Assembly (NCBI GenBank): GCA_914767715.1 | Contig: OU612073.1 | Location: 13,268,001 to 13,332,000, forward strand | DNA length: 64,000 nt | DNA from: Membranipora membranacea | Taxonomy: Eukaryota; Bryozoa; Gymnolaemata; Cheilostomatida; Membraniporidae | Direction of reading: 5' to 3' | Shown: piece after piece, positions 44,071 through 56,331 of the stretch | Layout: every line of letters starts with the position of its first letter | Position numbering within the stretch: position 1 is the stretch's first letter | Notes under the pieces: model-generated | What the model was told of the DNA's origin: nothing | Database searches by the model: none | Seen by the model: only the letters and a program-made list of their open reading frames with translations | Translations under genes and position numbers: made by a program

Positions 44071-46256
44071 GTGTCACATTGTTGATGATGCCAACAACTC
44101 AAGTGTTCATCAAAATGACAGGCTTGGGTATGACAAAGTTCTTTCAGCCCTATTCACTTACTAGCTGCTCATTGCAGAGAGGAACTGACACTTTCAACCG
44201 CCAGTGGACCACAGCCGGCCCTTTTGGGTTTTTGGAGAAGTCGATCGTGGCGATTGGAGGTTGTTAAGGGAAAGGGGTGAGTGAAGGATGAAGGAAGGTG
44301 ATTTAAGCATGATTCGGCATGAGTTGGACCAGCAAGACAAATCCAGTTAGCAGATATAAAAGACAGACAAAGAGAAATTTGTCATCATGGGCATCAAACC
44401 CTGAAAACACTTGACAGAGCCAGAGGTTTAATTTTTACTTTTGTATTTGATGTTATAGTTTTTTTGACAATCTGGATAATCCAGCAATTTGTGGTGCACT
44501 TGGTTGCAATCACTGCAACACTTCTATAATGATCTCATTCATCTTTCAATTATATCCTTGGTTTTTTTTGCATTCCTGAGCGCAAAATAACCTACTCATT
44601 TTTTTACCATCAATCTTATAATAAAACTTTTTTTAATCTGTGAGCTGTAAAAGAGGATATGTTTAATCCTCTGTTCTGCCCAACCTTGAACTGACTGGCA
44701 TCATTGTATTGCAACTTGTGTCATTGTGCTGTGGTTTCCTGCTCATGCAAAATAGGATGATTAGAGATACGTCAAGGTCTTACCTCATACAAAAAAAGAT
44801 CTTTGACCGTCTTCGTAATTGGGTACCAAGCAGTACTCTTTGTGTTTGACGTAATCATGATTTTACAATAAATTTACTTAAGCTCAATGGTTTGGTAGCG
44901 CCCTTAATTGCCCCTAATAGACACTGTTCTTCAATTCACAAGCATATATATGCACATATTCAGGTTGACTAATACTCAAAGAACTCATGTAATTTCTTCT
45001 GATAAAGTTTGGTTTTGTGTTAGGGTTGACGGCAGAGTTTCAACTGATATTGTGATAATTCTATGTTCATTTATTGTGTGCGGGATGAACCAAACACTTG
45101 ACTAATCAGTGGGCCGCCCAAACTACCAATGGTCAGTTTGTGAAATCATTGAACTGAGGCATAGGAACAAAAAATTTTTGGAATTAGCTGACGTTTTCTC
45201 AGACTCAATTTTTTACAAATTACTGCACTTTCTCACTTCGGAGAACTCATCACAGAAAGTACTGCATACTTCGATCTTATAGGTCTACTCCTTTGATATA
45301 TGATGGGTTGGTTATCTAAACTCATCAGTGAATAGCTATCAAATAAAATTAAGACTTGGTGTAGCCAACATACCAATATATTTAATAATGATCAATAATT
45401 GATTTTGATGCAGCAATAGCAATCTCTGGTGCGGTGAAGAATCGAGGACAACCTGAAAGACATATTGAGTCCTCATTGAAAAAGGATGCATATGCAACCT
45501 CTTCATCATCAGGTCCCATTTCTTCAATTATTGCAATTACCTTGAGCTTGTTGACAGCTGTTGAAATGCTGCTGATTGTTCTGATATTTCAAACATTTAA
45601 CAATTTTGACAATATCTGCATAGGCATTGTTGGGCAAAGAATTTATTTCTATAATGCTTTCAAAGTTTTCCAATTTTCTAGCAATTTGTTTGACCCTATG
45701 TCAATACTACTGGAAATACATCACTGGGACAAGGGGAAGAATGAATAAATCAACAATACTCACAGATAGTCAGGAGCTTACTGCTTTGGACATTGAATAG
45801 ATAGGAAAAAATTGACTATTTGATACACTCTCTTTTGAACTTTAGAGATGTAGGAATGTCTGGCGGTCATAAAAAAACCTGGATTTACTTTTAATGTGGA
45901 TCCATATTGTACTATCGGTAACAGGTTGCCTCAAAAGATTTTGATCATGCATTTTGTGTCTCTTATATTTTCATGTCCAGGGTCAAAGATTATGTAACTG
46001 CCTGGCAAAATCTGGCCAAACCGAGAGTACAAGGTATGTTAGTTTCATTTTGCAGATTTTATCAGCAAGCTCAGATGCCATATAGTAGTTCTCACATTTT
46101 GTATTGTACTTTAATTCTCCAAGTAATCATTATCATGAAATACGACTGAAAAGCCAAAAATTGAATCAAAAAATTTTTAAATGAATTTAAAAGAAATTCA
46201 ACAACACAGGTCCTCTAAAAAGTGTAATTAATTTCATGTTTGAAGTAAACATCACC

Positions 46257-46892
46257 CTACGGCTTGCAGGAATATGTGAGAAGGCCACCAAAGTCTTTTG
46301 TATTCATTTCCATACTACTGGCATCTTTGGATCCCATAAGATCCAGCAAAACATTCAGGTTATTACCACGCATGTAATCCTCTGGACAGAGTCTGCAGGC
46401 ACATCTGCGATCATCATCAGCTGGATAGCCAAATATCCTAATCTCATCGGTGCCGAAATTGTCTTGACAACTGTCCAAGCAGTGCCAAGGTGATATAAAT
46501 ACTTTTTCTGTTTGGGCCAACCAATACATGTCTAAAAACAAATAAAAGTATTATCATTATCTCAAATTGACATGGAAACAGAGAGATTTACAACATTATT
46601 TGTTGCTGTTCGATTTTTTACTGGCTCCTTCAAAATATTGAAAAAAAAAGACAGCACCACTAAAGTGTTAGCAATGAAAGCATTCAAATATACATAACAA
46701 GTTAAGCAATTTTAACAAGAAGAAATAGATAATTTCGCATGTCAAGGAGGTCATGCGATTCTCAGAAAACTCACCTGGCTTTTCAGTAGAAAATCGATTA
46801 CAAGTCCCGAGTTTGGTTATGCTTTCAGCTCCTGCATGCAGTAATGAGATGATGGCAAGAGGTACCACAAATATAAGTCTAGTTCCCCTCAT
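46257..46892 (-). CDS. Secreted Cys-rich family member with early stop (S3)
   Basis: Copy B partner of S2. Exon 1 is 46775-46892 (118 bp) and exon 2 is 46257-46531, 130 aa. The signal peptide and splice sites are intact. A GAG to TAG change right after Y-S-C-K-P removes the last 15 or so residues present in S2. One of the paired Asn/Glu codons before M-N-T-K is also deleted, and the M-G-C Cys is Ser. The main C-x3-C and R-C-A-C-x2-C-P-E-D cluster is kept. Since the stop falls after the last Cys, the product could still fold; I list it as a probable gene, possibly an early pseudogene. Confidence 0.6.
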
Positions 46893-47510
46893 ACTTAATC
46901 CAAACTCAAGCTGAAAAATAAACAATTCTAATCAATGATTGACCACAGCATGTTGTGATATACAACGTCTCCTGCCATCACTTCTATATCACTGGAGCTC
47001 TGATCCTAGGCCCTCATTGGTAATCACTTATTGATCTGTGCTCGTTGTGGTTTTGTTAAGAAGGTTACACGTATGTGGTGTCTTTCAAGTATCATAATAT
47101 CAACGATGATAGTATAGCAGATGGCCAAAACCTAATTATTTACGATTCTGGTTTACATGGCTTTTATGGCATGCAAGCTAGAAGGCTAAAATATTAATAA
47201 TGCAATCAATATTTTTTGAATTTTCCTTCCAACAAAATACTAGATTATTGGGACTCTGGTAACCCGCCCTGTTCGTAAGCGCCCCCATAGGGTTCACAAG
47301 GTTCACAGAGACAGTTTTCATGTTCCATATTTCTGCCGTGCAAATTACTTTGTTTATGTTATCTGCTTTCGGATTAATGCGAACCAAAGGCATCAAACCA
47401 ATAAAACACTTGATAAAGCAGATTGGTTGAAACACCTTTTTTTGCTGTTGACATAATAAGTGGTTTTCACAACCTTGTTGCACTAGGTGTCAATCACTGC
47501 ATCACTCCTA

Positions 47511-47967
47511 GATTGGGGCTCCCCGCGTATTTAACTGAAGATTTAAGATTGAGTGTTTTAAAGTTGAAGAAAAGATTTAATTGAAAAATCAATAGAAGAT
47601 TGCTCAATTTCAAGTAGACTGGATTCAGTCAAACAACTTGGAGTTATCTACTCAGGTTGGGATTGTTTGAACAAACAACTCCACACAACAACAAACCAAA
47701 ACCCATCAGTGTTACTGTTTTTGGATCAAAGGGTTCTGGGTTTGAGCTCAACCAGGTGCATTGTTTGTCTAGAAAAAAATGAGTACTTTCATTAACTAAT
47801 AACCTTGTTGGCTCAGTTTTCACAGGTATTTTAGTAAAGCAGTTTCATGTTCATGTTTCGGGTACAGTTGTTTTGAAGAATTTATTCTGAAGATTAGAGT
47901 TTTAAAATTGAAGATAGCTCTATTTCCTCTGAAGAAATTGAAGACAGCATTGTGTGCAGGGAGCCCC
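47511..47967. mobile_element. Terminal-inverted-repeat element inserted in B only
   Basis: About 457 bp starting gattggggctcccc and ending caggggagccc-like (gcagggagcccc), giving 8-9 bp terminal inverted repeats. It is flanked by cta on both sides. A has one uninterrupted cacctccta-type site (catcactcctactttcc, 7691-7707), so this is an insertion with a short target duplication. No coding frame; a non-autonomous DNA element (MITE-like). Confidence 0.78.
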
Positions 47968-48349
47968 TAGTTTCCTGGCTGAAAACACTATTAGGATCTC
48001 ATTTATCTTTCCATTGGTATCTTTCATTTGATTTTTTGCGTTCTTCGTCTGGAAAATGTTTGAGTCCAGATGCAAAAGAGCTGTCATCCCAAACATGGCA
48101 AAAGTGCTAACCTACACACTTGATGACAATGAATGATAAAAGGGTTATGAAATCTGTGAAAATAATTGCGCTGATATCAAGGATAGGTTTAATCTCTTGC
48201 CAATAAACTGATTGTCGACTGGTATCACTGCGAACTATAAGAACTCAATCTGCATATGCTCACATCATTGTACTCTGTTTTCTCCTGATCTATGCAAAAA
48301 AAAGATGATTAGAAGAACTACAAGGTTTACCGTCAATCTAGAAAAAGAA

Positions 48350-49365
48350 CAGATCTTTGACTATTGTATTGGGATGTTTTCTTGAACTGCAAACTTATTT
48401 AGCTTGTTTGTATTAACAAATTATTATTATCTCCTGTGTGGTTATGCAGCAACCTGCTGGTGTAAATTGTCAAGTATCTTATCAGTATCCATTAAAAGTT
48501 TGACAAATTGTTTAAATTTGTGGCATCAGGTCAGACTGGTACTAAAAGAATGGATAAGGTTTTCCGGTGAGAATTGTCGCCAGCAAAACCATGAGGCCAA
48601 ATTTGTTGTGACCTCATTCAGATTGCTGCAGAATTCATATTGTCATTACCTTAGTCATATTGTCATTACCTTAGAGAAGCAAGTCAAAGCAGGACGCATT
48701 TTCTCTCTCGTTATTTTACTCTCTGCACACTTAATCGGAAAAATGTAGCCAGAGTTTGATTTACAAAGTTAATCAGCTATCAATTCATCTTCACTACAAT
48801 ACTGACTTACGTGGGAGATGTAGTATATATTATATTCAGAGTACTGGATTTTCAAGAGGACATGTAGGTTCAAAGTTTTATTTTACTTGTTTTACTATTA
48901 TTACCTATGTATTATTGTAATCAATTTTGTAAGAAAAGGCGACTGAAATTAATTGTGACAATTTTCTTTATTTATTTTTCGTTACTTTTCACTGTAGAAA
49001 CCTGATGGATCAACTAGTATGCCTCGCACACTTATTAGATCGAAAAGTGACCTAACCATTCACCATTTGTAAGTTGAATTAAGTTTTAAGAATTAATTAA
49101 GTAATATTTGTATCGTAACAGTGCAATTATCACCCCTTCTATTATAGGTTAATTAATGCTGCTGAAGGCTACAATTTTTGTGAAGTGTTTTTTGCCTGAT
49201 TGGTTGTTTAAATTGTTATTTAATTCTGAGAATTTTATCCATGGCATTTTTTGTGGCTTTCATTTTGTCAATTTTTATGTACTTTCTTTGACTGCTGTAT
49301 TTACCTATGTTTCAGGGTACAATAAATAAAATGATTTGTTGCCAAACTTCTCGATACGATACAAC
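48350..49365. other. B-only segment, no gene
   Basis: About 1 kb between homologous flanks (A joins at about 8030). The 114-codon open frame at 48404-48748 has no recognisable motif. Inserted sequence or an A deletion; no terminal repeats were noticed. Confidence 0.5.
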
Positions 49366-49964
49366 TATGAGATCTTACGTTATCTTGTTTTTACAATGAT
49401 TGATGGTTAGGTAGCGCCCTAAATACACAGTGTTTTAGAACCCTTTAACAGATAAATCTCTATTAATTGTCTTTCTATAATATATATCCACATATATACT
49501 GATAAAATCTAGAAACGTTTTGGTCTCAATTGTAAGACTCAATTTGGCAGTTGTACATTTGTGTTTTTGTTGGGATTGAATGCAGATTTTAAAGTGGGAT
49601 TGTGATAACCCCGTGTTCATTTACTACGCATGAGATAAACCAGACAGTTAACCAATAAGTCGGCAGCCCCAATTATCCGTGGGTCATGGGTCATCATTAA
49701 ATTGAGACCTAGTAACAGAGAAATCTGTGCAAGCACAATCAATTCACTGACTTGAAACTCTGTTAAAAAGAAGGTTTGCCAATATTGCCATGTCAAACAG
49801 AACCCACACATATAATTACAATATATTGTGATCATCAATGACCTTTGCATACTATTCAAAATATGTAAAAATTTATTCAAGTTTGACACCAAAGTGTACC
49901 CTTTCCAATGACAATTCAAAACCTCTAAGATTTTTTAAAGTTTGACCCCAAAGCTGATCAAAAC

Positions 49965-50265
49965 TACCCCTGACCATGACCCCTGACAATAACCCTGATC
50001 CTGCCCCCGATCCTGCTTCTGCTTCTGCTCCCGCATGTGCACCTGTATGCCATATACCCGTTCCAGCAACAATTCAAAACCTCAAAGATATTTTAAAGAT
50101 TGATACCAAAGTTGATCACAACTGCCCCTGAACATGACCCAGATACTGCCCCTGCCCCTTCCGCTGCCCCTGCCCCTTCGGCTGCCCCTTTCGCTGACCC
50201 TGCTGCTGCCGCTGCCCCTTCACCTGCCCCTGCCCCTGCATGTGTACCTACCCCCGCATGTGTAT
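49965..50265. repeat. C-rich hexanucleotide-type repeat (cctgcc/ccttcc), expanded in B
   Basis: Runs of ctgcccctgcccctt and related units. A has only a short form (8605-8660). All six frames are open across it because of the composition; no gene is supported. A flank (ttgacaccaaag, cctctaagatattttaaag) is also locally triplicated. Confidence 0.75.
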
Positions 50266-50769
50266 ATGTGTCCATGTATCCATGTTTCAATGCCTATGTG
50301 CCTCTTTAAATGGCAACATTTAACAGTAACATCTGTAGATTAACCCATGTAAGTAAATAGTTTTACCAATAGAGTTAAATGTGGTAAGAGTTTTACCAAT
50401 GTTTGTCTCTTGAATAACGTTGAAAGTATCTTTGTTGAGAAGAAATTAATTTATACCACATACCAGCTCCTATGCTGACCAACTTAGTGATAATATCATC
50501 AGCCAAACTTGTAAAGCCCACACTTTTTTCTTGAAAGTTCATAATTTGAAGCTTGGAGCTAATGAATGTCCAAAAAACATCATTTTTCTTCAATCACCAA
50601 ATCTTTGTTGAGGGATGGGCACTTGTCTCATCAGTGGCTTGTTATCTCATGGCCAGACTTCACAGGTTTAGTAAGGAAAGGCCGGATTTCAAATTTCATA
50701 GGCCGCAATAAGCATTTTCTTAAAACATGCTGTCTGGTTGTTCACACCTGAAATTTCATATCAGAAAAA

Positions 50770-51088
50770 TATTAGCGGCTCACAAAGACAATACAGCTCT
50801 AGGGCTGATCCATCAGAGCAACTGTGATAAAGTGTCAGTGTGGATGAACAGATGGAGGATAAGAGCAAATTGTTCGAAAACTGATTTAGTCAATTTATCA
50901 TCGCAAATTCAGTCACTACAGGTAAATGGAGTAAACGTTAATAACACAAATGAGACCAAAGTTCTTTAAATCACAATTGATTCCAAGCTGACCTTCCACC
51001 TACAAACAAACCAGGCTAAGAACTCATTGCAATGCAAATGGAATCTGCTTAAGCCATTCATCCATCACTTCTCACTTCCCAATTACAG
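50770..51088 (+). mobile_element. LINE fragment, copy B of 8944-9256
   Basis: Same post-palm RT remnant, with DKVSVWMNRWRIRANCSKTD, followed by frame disruption near 50965. It was present before the duplication. Confidence 0.78.
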
Positions 51089-51439
51089 GTATGTGATTGG
51101 CTACTAATTACTGTATTTAATTGATTATCAGGTTATGGTGATCATAGATTAGCTTATTGACAAGTGTGGAGACTAATCACTCTAATCAAACACAAAAGAC
51201 TGTGGTCAATTAGATTCGAAAATATTGTTGTATTGTAACTTATGGCATGTAATGAATGTCTCAAAAAATGTGTATTGTAATAAATCTACATATCACTGCC
51301 TCGCTATCCGCTTAAATAAACTCACTATTCCTGACCAATGATAATATATCATGTCTCCGGCATAAATGTGAAAACGAAAGTACATTGCATATCAGTAATT
51401 GCAGTGCAAGGGTTAAAGTCATACATGGGCGTTTATTCA

Positions 51440-54400
51440 TAGAGACATTAGATGTGTAGTGATATTTATAGCTATGAAAGGTCGCTAATCATGATTTAAA
51501 AAATGAGCCTTTTGTTGCTGAGACTTAGAAGGCTGAGGGAACCGCGAATCCTCATTTTCGCCATGTGTCGTAGGCATTTTTTGCTATGTTAAAGGCTGTG
51601 CTGAGTTTATGATAGAATGATAACACTGATAGTTTTGGGTTCAGTGCAAAGGCTGAGGATGCACTGATCAGTACGAGCTGGTTAGGAGTGTGATGGATAA
51701 TCAGGAGTTATGAGTTCACGTCTCATCCGTAGCAGTTTATTTCTGAGTCTCAACTCGAAATCTGAACACTGAAACAGTAGCCATTCCCTAGGGCAACCTG
51801 AGAGGTGACAACTCAGCTTGAAAAAGATTGTGCTCGAATTCCCATGGAAGCATAGTGTATTTCAAGTTTTCAAAAACTATTGTTGCGAGGTTGCAATGGG
51901 CAGGTCAGTGCTCGCATTCCATTGACAGTAGCCTTTATAAATATGTCAGCGCTCATGATTCATTCAGGGTACATCTAGATCCTGTTCCTTGTTCAATTAC
52001 AAAAGCAGGCAGTTTGGATCAAACTAGATCTAGGGAACTCCCTACGTTGTTAGTACATCGTTAGAAAACTTACAAGAAAAGATCACATACCAAAGGTGAC
52101 TGAACCACATCGTGATGTTCTTTTTAATTGACAAAGTTCCAAAAATTTATAAAAAACAAAGTAAAAAATAATGAATGTGTAACATGGCCAATGTTATCAC
52201 ACATGAAATTTCATAGTTTAGCTAAAGAAAACTAAAAACTGAAATTGAGTGTTTGTAATTCCACTAACTCGCAATGCATGCAGTCTGATCACTTAGACTA
52301 ACTAGTCTATGAGCAATGCATACTCTCCATTTTGTACTTTGAGTTTTATAGCTGTTTTTGAAAGTCTTTTATAATTGGTCCAAGGGATAATTATTGAGCC
52401 TATAGACAGTACAAGTACTGAGAAGGGTAGTAGTATGTTTGATGAAACAGTTTCTGGACAAATTATCCAGAAAGGAGAACATTCCGTGTCGGTTGGCTTG
52501 CCAATGTGGTGAGCGATAGCACCTATTGTGTGAATTGTGCTAAATTACTGTTTACCATTGTTTATTCTTTTGTTCACAGTTTAGTATTGACCCACGCTAT
52601 AGCTTAGCTTAGATACTGTGATCAATCTAGTTGTGATGATCAAGAGCAACATGCTGATGTAATCGAGAATTTTATTGTTTAACTCGACTGTGCATCAGCT
52701 CTTTGAGCCTTTTCTGTCTTTTTTAAAGGTATGTTATATTATTTTTCTGCTGCATATTTTCATAATATTATTTTCCATAAACACAGCGACTTGTTTTGGA
52801 TAAAGTACTGCTACTAAAAAGGATCATTAATTCATGGAATATTTTTCTTATGCTATTAATGTGATACATCGTAAATCGTTTCAGATGCTCAACACTGCTG
52901 TCGTTATATTCGTCGCGCTACTTGAGCTACATTATCTCAATACCTGTATCTCTGCCGCTGCAAATATCTCTAAATGTTTCCGTACAACTTTCATACATCA
53001 CTGGAGAATGGCATATTCTACAAGGTTCCGTGGCTAAACTAGACTCACTGTATATAGTATCAATGTGTTGTTATCAGCCCAGGCGATGATCGCGCAACAT
53101 GGTACATTTTCTTGCAGTACCTCAACTCCATGATCATTAAGTTTCATGAATACCATGAATTATCCTTCCCACATTGTGATGTATTTGCATTGATTTTTTG
53201 TATATTTTTGCAAATAATGTTGTAGCTTCTACGATATGTTCTAAGGAAAATAAAGGTCAGTAGAACTCAACCCCTCATGCTTGATGGCTAATACACCGTA
53301 GATCCGGTATGTATTGTAGCTTTATGTTGTGTTTTTGTTTTGTTGGGGTACCAAGTTATTGGCAACAACAGGGACATTCGACTGATATCAGATGACCTCT
53401 AATATGAAGACTTGGGAGAAGACACTTAGGTGCTAATGGAAAGTTACGCTGACACTGATTTTGATAAGACAACTCTTCAGGGATTTACGATGGAGTGCTT
53501 TAGCTGCTAGTTAAGAGCTATCCTGACATTGATGTTGGGGAGACAACTCTCCAGGTATCTTGGATGAGACACCAATATGATATTTTCGAGTTATCCTAAC
53601 ACTGATGTTGGTAAGACAGCTCTTCAGGAATGACATTGACGTTGGTGAGATTACTCATCGGCTATGCTTTCAATTTGTTAACCTATATATGATTCACCAG
53701 AGGAATCAGGTCCTTCTTAATTAACTAAAATCATGAATCACAACCAAATGAATATGCAAAGATAGTTTTGTATTAACATGACTGGGACATTTCCTTTTTT
53801 AGAGTATTTCAGATACCAGCATACCCAGACTATCTTACACAGCCTCACCCATATTAACCTATGACAGATCTGAAGTTTGTGTCTGCTGCTGTCACATCAC
53901 GACCTACGACCTCAAGGTCAGGTAGAACGCTGACTCAGAGATACAATCCACAAGATGCCGATAACATCAACTCCCTCATAGTAAAAGCTTATATAAGTAA
54001 TATTAGAGGGGAGGACAGTCAATGATGTTACACTGACAAAAAATATGTCAGATGACTTTTTTCATAATTGTTACTGCTATTGGGCTCACCCTTATCTGCC
54101 TATTCTGACATGTGTTTTGGTAGACAGCACTGTGTGAGCTGGTCATATACACTGACATGTGATCACGAGGCCACGCCCCCATAGACTTATGTTAATATAC
54201 TGGACTGTCATACGCTGGCCCTACTCTACTCAAGAAACAAAAACTCCACTACAAGATGCCACAGAGGGCGAATGCTTACAAATATGATGTGAGTTAGCAA
54301 GATTTAAATGAAGGAATGTAACCCAAAGAAATGAGAATCTGATTTGGGGTAAGCAGGTTTAAAATTTTTAAGTTAATAGCAGTTCTCAGAGGCTCTCAAT

Positions 54401-56331
54401 AAAGCAAATCTTGTTTGATAAGATTTTTATCTTTCCTCACTCCATTAACTGATGATCCAAAATGCATTCCCATGTTTTCGCTTTTAACACTAATTTGCAA
54501 TGCATGTTGAACCAAAATAATTGACTTCAATCAGACAGTAATCCTGCTTTGCTGGAACTAAGAAATGACACCACAGCATATACACAAAGCCTAACATATA
54601 TATATATATTTAATTTTATTGGCATAAATCTCATTTGTTTAAAATGGTTTCACATAACCCTGTACTGTATATACCCCTATCAGTAAAGCAGACTGATCAG
54701 GACAGTTATGAATTGTAGGGGCAATAATTCTGCTATTGTGACGGATATAGTTCAAAACTCTCCTGACAGTCTTGGTTTTGACAGACCTCATAATCGTCAG
54801 TCCTGTTTATAAATGTACATATCCAGATAGTCTCACTCATGCTCAATCTCTCACTAATTGCTAAACATCAGGTACTTTACCAAATACTTTTCAATTGGTC
54901 TATGGGCAAAATAATCTTAATTTGACTTGTATTTGTAAATTTATCAAAGCACTTATAGATACAGAATTATGCTAGCAACACTTTTTTGATATTCTAATTC
55001 ATTTTTTCATTTTTTTTGGCTAAATTGTCCTACAAATGATATAAAATAAATCATTGAAATAAAAAAAGGAATGGATAAAAAAAACATTAAATGTTGGTTG
55101 ACCTTACAAGAAAGTAATTCGCCTGTACCTGGACCCTTGGGAAAAAACTTACTGCTAAATACATTTACATCGGTCAAGGGGTGGGAGAAGGGTCTGCACA
55201 TAGCAGCAGTGACTGAACCACAATATAATTGTCTTGTTATTTGTCACATATGATACAAAACGTAAACAGTACAAAACGATCGATGTGTACCTTGCATACT
55301 CTATCATTGTACTGAAAACTAAAGGTAATACTGAGTCTAGTGCATTTTATCATTTTTATATACTGTAACGGTAAATATGATTTCCTGATGGTGGCCATAT
55401 ATAGTTTAAGCTTTTGGAAACAGGAGAGCCTGTACAGCATATTGAGACCATTTTCTTTAAGCGTTATCAGTTATTCATCATTGCAATGAAATAGGGAACA
55501 AAAATTTAAAGCTTATGATAAGGTAATAACAAGCGAAACCAATAAGTCCAGTGCATTCTATGGGGTTCTAAACTGGATATCACTAAGGGAAGATATATTT
55601 GAACACAGAATTAAAAGAATCTCCACTATTCTCTCCAGTGTCTGAGATCTTTACTCCATTCGTTCCTGATGAAGAAAGGGATAACATTTTACATAATGTT
55701 TAATCATTTAATCCAAGGATCAGATTCAAATTTGTAACAAAAATGATCAGTCACATCTTTTGGTCTTTGACCTAGCAGTACAATTTAGACTTGAGGTTGG
55801 GTTCGTATGACGGTCAAAATTATAAAATTAGTAGGCCAAGTTCTGGTGGTGTTTAGCTTCGCTATAGTTCTTTTGTAATTGACCCGCAAAAAATTGTGGT
55901 CCTTTGTATGTGCATCCATATAGTGCATGCCTCTGTGTGGACAAAATTATAACCTCCAAGAAAATACGTTGCTTAGCAACCAACTGGCCATTTGTTCAGT
56001 GGGTACATATTTGATAGCAAAGGAAATATTTATCAAGATACCGCTGAAGACTATTGAGATTCATTAACGCTGTAGTACCTGGTACAATTTTAAGCTGTAT
56101 CTGACTCCATTTTCTAAGCTTGTGACTCGCTGTATTTCTGTCTGGTTAGCTTCCCTGGAATAGGACCTCTTCCATCGCTGTAAAGACATAATATACAATT
56201 ATCAAAATCTCATTTACAAGCAGGTGAAGACATAATGTATACTGCAATACTCTTCATTCTATTATACTGTTTGTTATACATTAAATTGCAAAAAAAACGG
56301 AAGTATGAAGCATACTGTCTCTCATATTAAC
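51440..56331. other. Intergenic, near-identical to 9262-14128
   Basis: Long matches with only scattered single-base differences by eye. No gene recognised. One small B-only insertion (about 54494-54520, gcaatgcatgttgaacc) is present. Confidence 0.55.

Noticed and set aside
52834-53037. 67-residue open frame starting MEYFSYAINV, with a partial counterpart at 10655
   Set aside because: The otherwise near-identical copy A has an in-frame stop, there is no family match and no splice context.
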